DNA of 64,000 bases from Rhyacichthys aspro (taxonomy: Eukaryota > Chordata > Actinopteri > Gobiiformes > Rhyacichthyidae), in assembly GCA_036850595.1 (NCBI GenBank), contig CM072163.1, forward strand, positions 16,516,639 through 16,580,638, given 5' to 3'. The notes under the pieces are model-generated. The model was given only the letters and a program-made list of their open reading frames with translations. It made no database searches and had not been told where the DNA came from. The number at the start of each line of letters is the position of its first letter. Position 1 is the first letter of the stretch. Made by a program: the position numbers and the translations under genes. Shown piece after piece: positions 61,112-64,000 of the stretch.

Positions 61112-63353
61112 CATATATATATATATAAGGTCAACAGGATGTACATAAAAAGTATATAAGAGATCAACAGGAAGCAAAAAGAAAACAGGAAGTAAACAAT
61201 TGGCAAGCAGGAAGTAAATAAAAACAATAAATTGTCTTTTCACTTATTTATATCCTTTCCCAATAGTTATTTTTAATCAGATTTATTCTGTATTTCTTAT
61301 TGCTGTATAGTTTTAATCTGAGTGCAATAACCTACATCTCAGGCACTTTAATTCTTATTCATTCAGACTGAATGTATTGAGGTTGTGTGTGTGTGTGCTA
61401 AATTCTCCAGTGTGAAGACAATGTGCATTGGTTTTGAATGTTTGAAATGTACCTGAGGTGTTTAAAATGCAGCGGAGAGCAGTACTGTAAGCCTAAAACA
61501 AAGCTCCCCTTGGGGACAGATTTATCTAATCTGATCTAAAAGGTTGTGGAAGTAATTAATCACAAAGGCTGATTCAGTGATCTATAGATTATAGCACATT
61601 TGAAATATGTAACCTTTCTACCTTAAAATTATTCCAAAATGATTACGGATCAGTGTTAACCTGTATTTGGATTTTTGCAGGAGGATGTTTTTGGATAGCG
61701 GGAGATAGTACCCAGTCACTTCACTGTTTTCATTTTAGTCTTTTTTTCTGGAGATATTTTATTGCCCAAAGCTTCATCATAATAACTGTTTTTCTTCATG
61801 TTTTGCACTTCTCTGATGATGAAATGTCACTGCTGACTTTTAAATGAATTTGTTTGACTTTGCTTCAGTTTGATTCCTTGTAATACAAAGAGAAGATATT
61901 TCTGTGGTGTTTCTCTGTCAATCTAACTTGGCAGTCAGCATTGGCAGAACAATGATTTCATATTTGGCGGGTGGAAATTGGAAATTGGAAATCCTCGGCT
62001 GAAGGAACAGTAGTGCCAGCTGCCTTCTGTAAATGCAGCACAGTATAGAGCAGTGTGACAGGAGTTTTAAACACAGTCGACTCTCAGAGCCTGTTAGTAC
62101 GAGTTGTGGACACCTTGACCTTTGGAGGATACTTGCCTGGAACATGTAAGACACTGTGTGTTCATGGAGACAGGGTTGGATGATATGAGGTCTCCATAAT
62201 AACTCCTCCATAATTACCTCTGCTGGGGGCACTGGGTCCGTCTGCCTTGCCTTGCCTTGTCTGACCCAACCATACTAAAATAACTTCTGTTACTTGTTCT
62301 GAGGAGACAACTAGTCTTATTTTCACAGTGACCTGTTGCAGTGGTGTTTTGACCCCTGGGACCATTAAAAAAACTTTTTCTTAAAGCGTAAGAACTACAA
62401 TCAACTGTTTTTGTTTATAAGCAACAAAGAGTTGTGCCAATTCTTAACAAAATTTACTGGTGTTTAACTAGCTAGAATCACTTGTTACCCTAATACTGCA
62501 GTAGTTTCTGTTATTCTAAATGGGGCCTGAGCCTGCATGCTAATGATTGATGTTGCTTATTGACTATTAACATTGTACTTGGGTTTGTATCTAGCATTAG
62601 AAGTAGCTATGCCTCTCATGCTTTGTCCTTATTCCAGATTAGTACATTCTGAAAACCTCATCTGAGTCCTTCAGTCCCTGATTGCAAATCCATGGTATGG
62701 ACAGGTTATTGATATGGATATGTTTAAGCTGTAACCGACTGTCTTCTTGGGCAGTTGTATATCTGCACTTTAGTCAGAAAGTGGAATTAATGACTTAAGT
62801 GTCGGTTGATGCCACATCGTCACATCACTATCATCACTTAAAATCAATATCCAGCTGATACAGTGATAGTGAAAAGTCTCAATGTGTAGAAGTGAAGTGA
62901 AAACTGGTAACATTTTAGTTTGGCTTCATTCTTTGTTTTACTTTGATCAACCCAACAAAATGTAGGCCTAGAGGTCCTAAATATGACACAGTATGTTACA
63001 CAGTATATGATGGATTTAAAATGGTGTCAAACTGGCACAAATAGTCAGTCCTATAAAAACCCCAGCCATTATAAATAACAGTCTTGCAGGCACACACAGA
63101 GCATGTCAGTTTCTGCTCGGCTGTCCAACTCTGTAGGCTGTGGATAGTACAGAGTGCAGAGAATGTGAGCTGATTGGCAGCTCCTATTTATTTGGACTTC
63201 TACAGCTCACCATCATGAGGTCTCTGGGCTCTCGTCCGTGGAGTGTTCAGGACGAGGAGGTAAAGCAGCTCCAAGGGCACCTTGGCTCAGTGCCACACTT
63301 TTTCACTTGTGAAGCTGCACAGACCAGCACATTAGCACTGACTAACACAAAAA

Positions 63354-63354
<1 letters not shown>
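61109..63354. other. Gene-free stretch
   Basis: It begins with a loose series of ACAGGAAGTAAA-like units (61135-61220) and contains a short (GT)n tract at 61384-61397. The 104-codon minus-strand frame at 61918-62232 has no known domain. No gene is supported. Confidence 0.5.

Positions 63355-63429
<75 letters not shown>
63355..63429 (+). repeat. (CA)n microsatellite, about 37 units
   Basis: An uninterrupted 75-nt CA tract. The 151-codon plus-strand frame that crosses it (63140-63595) and the Val/Cys-rich minus-strand frame owe much of their length to the tract and are not taken as genes. Confidence 0.97.
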
Positions 63430-63430
<1 letters not shown>

Positions 63431-63880
63431 AACGTGGCTTGGCAGTCTGGCTCACAGATAATGAATATTATGCTTGAATACATTTTAAGTAGCCCCCTTT
63501 TCATTAAAAGTATTTATATTTGCTTTAGGCTTTTGTCAGTGGTTGTTTTTTTCAAAAACATCAACTCTCACTCAAGATGGGGTTTATGGAATTGATTAAA
63601 TAAAACTAAACATGTATACGTAACTTTTGTCATTTTCATGTGTTTGAGTTTTCAAATAAATTTAATTGTACTCCAATGTAACATCTAAACCCACAAAACA
63701 CCTATTTCTATTTCAGCCTCATGAAGTGGAACTAAACCAGTTCATTTCATTTAAATCAGTCAACAACATTCATATAAAAGAGAGTACTACCTAAAAAAAA
63801 CTATTCTAGTTTCTATTTGCTGTTCTTGTTCCTAGAACTGTCCAGAGCAGATAAACTGAGCGTTGCTGTTGGGGAGGTAC
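63430..63880. other. Gene-free spacer
   Basis: AT-rich sequence. No recognisable feature. Confidence 0.5.
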
Positions 63881-63910
63881 ATGATGATGATGATGATGAT
63901 GATGATGATG
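63881..63910 (+). repeat. (ATG)n microsatellite, 10 units
   Basis: Ten perfect ATG units lie close to the end of the window. Nothing further is seen between here and 64000. Confidence 0.95.
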
Positions 63911-64000
63911 GTGTACATCTGATACAAAAATACATTCCTGCATGAAGGTTTAGGACAACTTTTTAAAGTAAATTCACAATAACACTTCTTCTTTTCTCTG

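Noticed and set aside
61003..61243. His-Thr-rich minus-strand frames
   Set aside because: Direct translation of the (TG)n tract.
63140..63595. 151-codon plus-strand frame as a protein
   Set aside because: A large part is Thr-His repeat produced by the (CA)n microsatellite, and the remainder is not recognisable.

Overview
This 64 kb window looks like non-coding DNA from a ray-finned (teleost) fish, most likely an intergenic gene desert or a very large intron. The evidence is AT-rich vertebrate-style sequence with CpG depletion broken by a few short CpG-rich patches, long dinucleotide microsatellites, and interspersed repeats of teleost type. These include a tRNA-headed SINE, LINE 3' tails with (TTGA)n or related ends, the repeat built around TACTTAAGTAAAAGTAC, TA-flanked Tc1/mariner miniature elements, and a hAT element with an intact 8-bp target duplication. 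I find no convincing protein-coding gene. The open frames are short, often open on both strands at once, and several are microsatellites or repeats read through. One short minus-strand stretch (11374-11584) has exon-like features and is listed as a low-confidence candidate.

Layout. 1-9.2 kb: AT-rich sequence, a 52-bp dispersed repeat present twice (576 and 8491), and a 133-bp foldback at 7736. 9.2-17 kb: a retroposon fragment, the exon-like stretch at 11.4 kb, a diverged repeat at 12.7 kb and a SINE at 14.6 kb. 17-22.4 kb: a CpG- and GATA-rich patch with a small hairpin (17.4 kb), a compound inverted/direct repeat (19.06-19.83 kb), a LINE tail (21.0 kb) and a second GATA/E-box patch (22.0 kb). 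22.6-27.4 kb: a large teleost repeat, a one-ended hAT-like sequence and a retroposon fragment. 30.6-33.4 kb: a partial tandem duplication, and two related ~150-bp blocks (31.47 and 33.28 kb) with inverted ends, separated by a retroposon insertion with a candidate 8-bp duplication. 35.7 kb: a degenerate 12-bp-type minisatellite. 40-47 kb: a CpG-rich patch, a TA-flanked MITE, a hAT element and a Tc1/mariner relic that still shows the SPD..N.IE signature. 48.6-52.3 kb: two GC-rich patches, a palindromic MITE relic and a LINE tail with (TTGA)n. 57.0-58.5 kb: the strongest CpG-rich patch, a LINE tail, and a second copy of the 40.66-kb MITE. 61-64 kb: long (TG)n, (CA)n and (ATG)n tracts.

The GC/CpG-rich, repeat-free patches could be conserved regulatory elements of a distant developmental gene, but conservation cannot be read from one sequence, so these calls are tentative. 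I saw no multi-gene system of any kind. The most interesting structures are the duplicated inverted-end blocks at 31.5/33.3 kb, the compound inverted repeat at 19 kb and the foldback at 7.7 kb.
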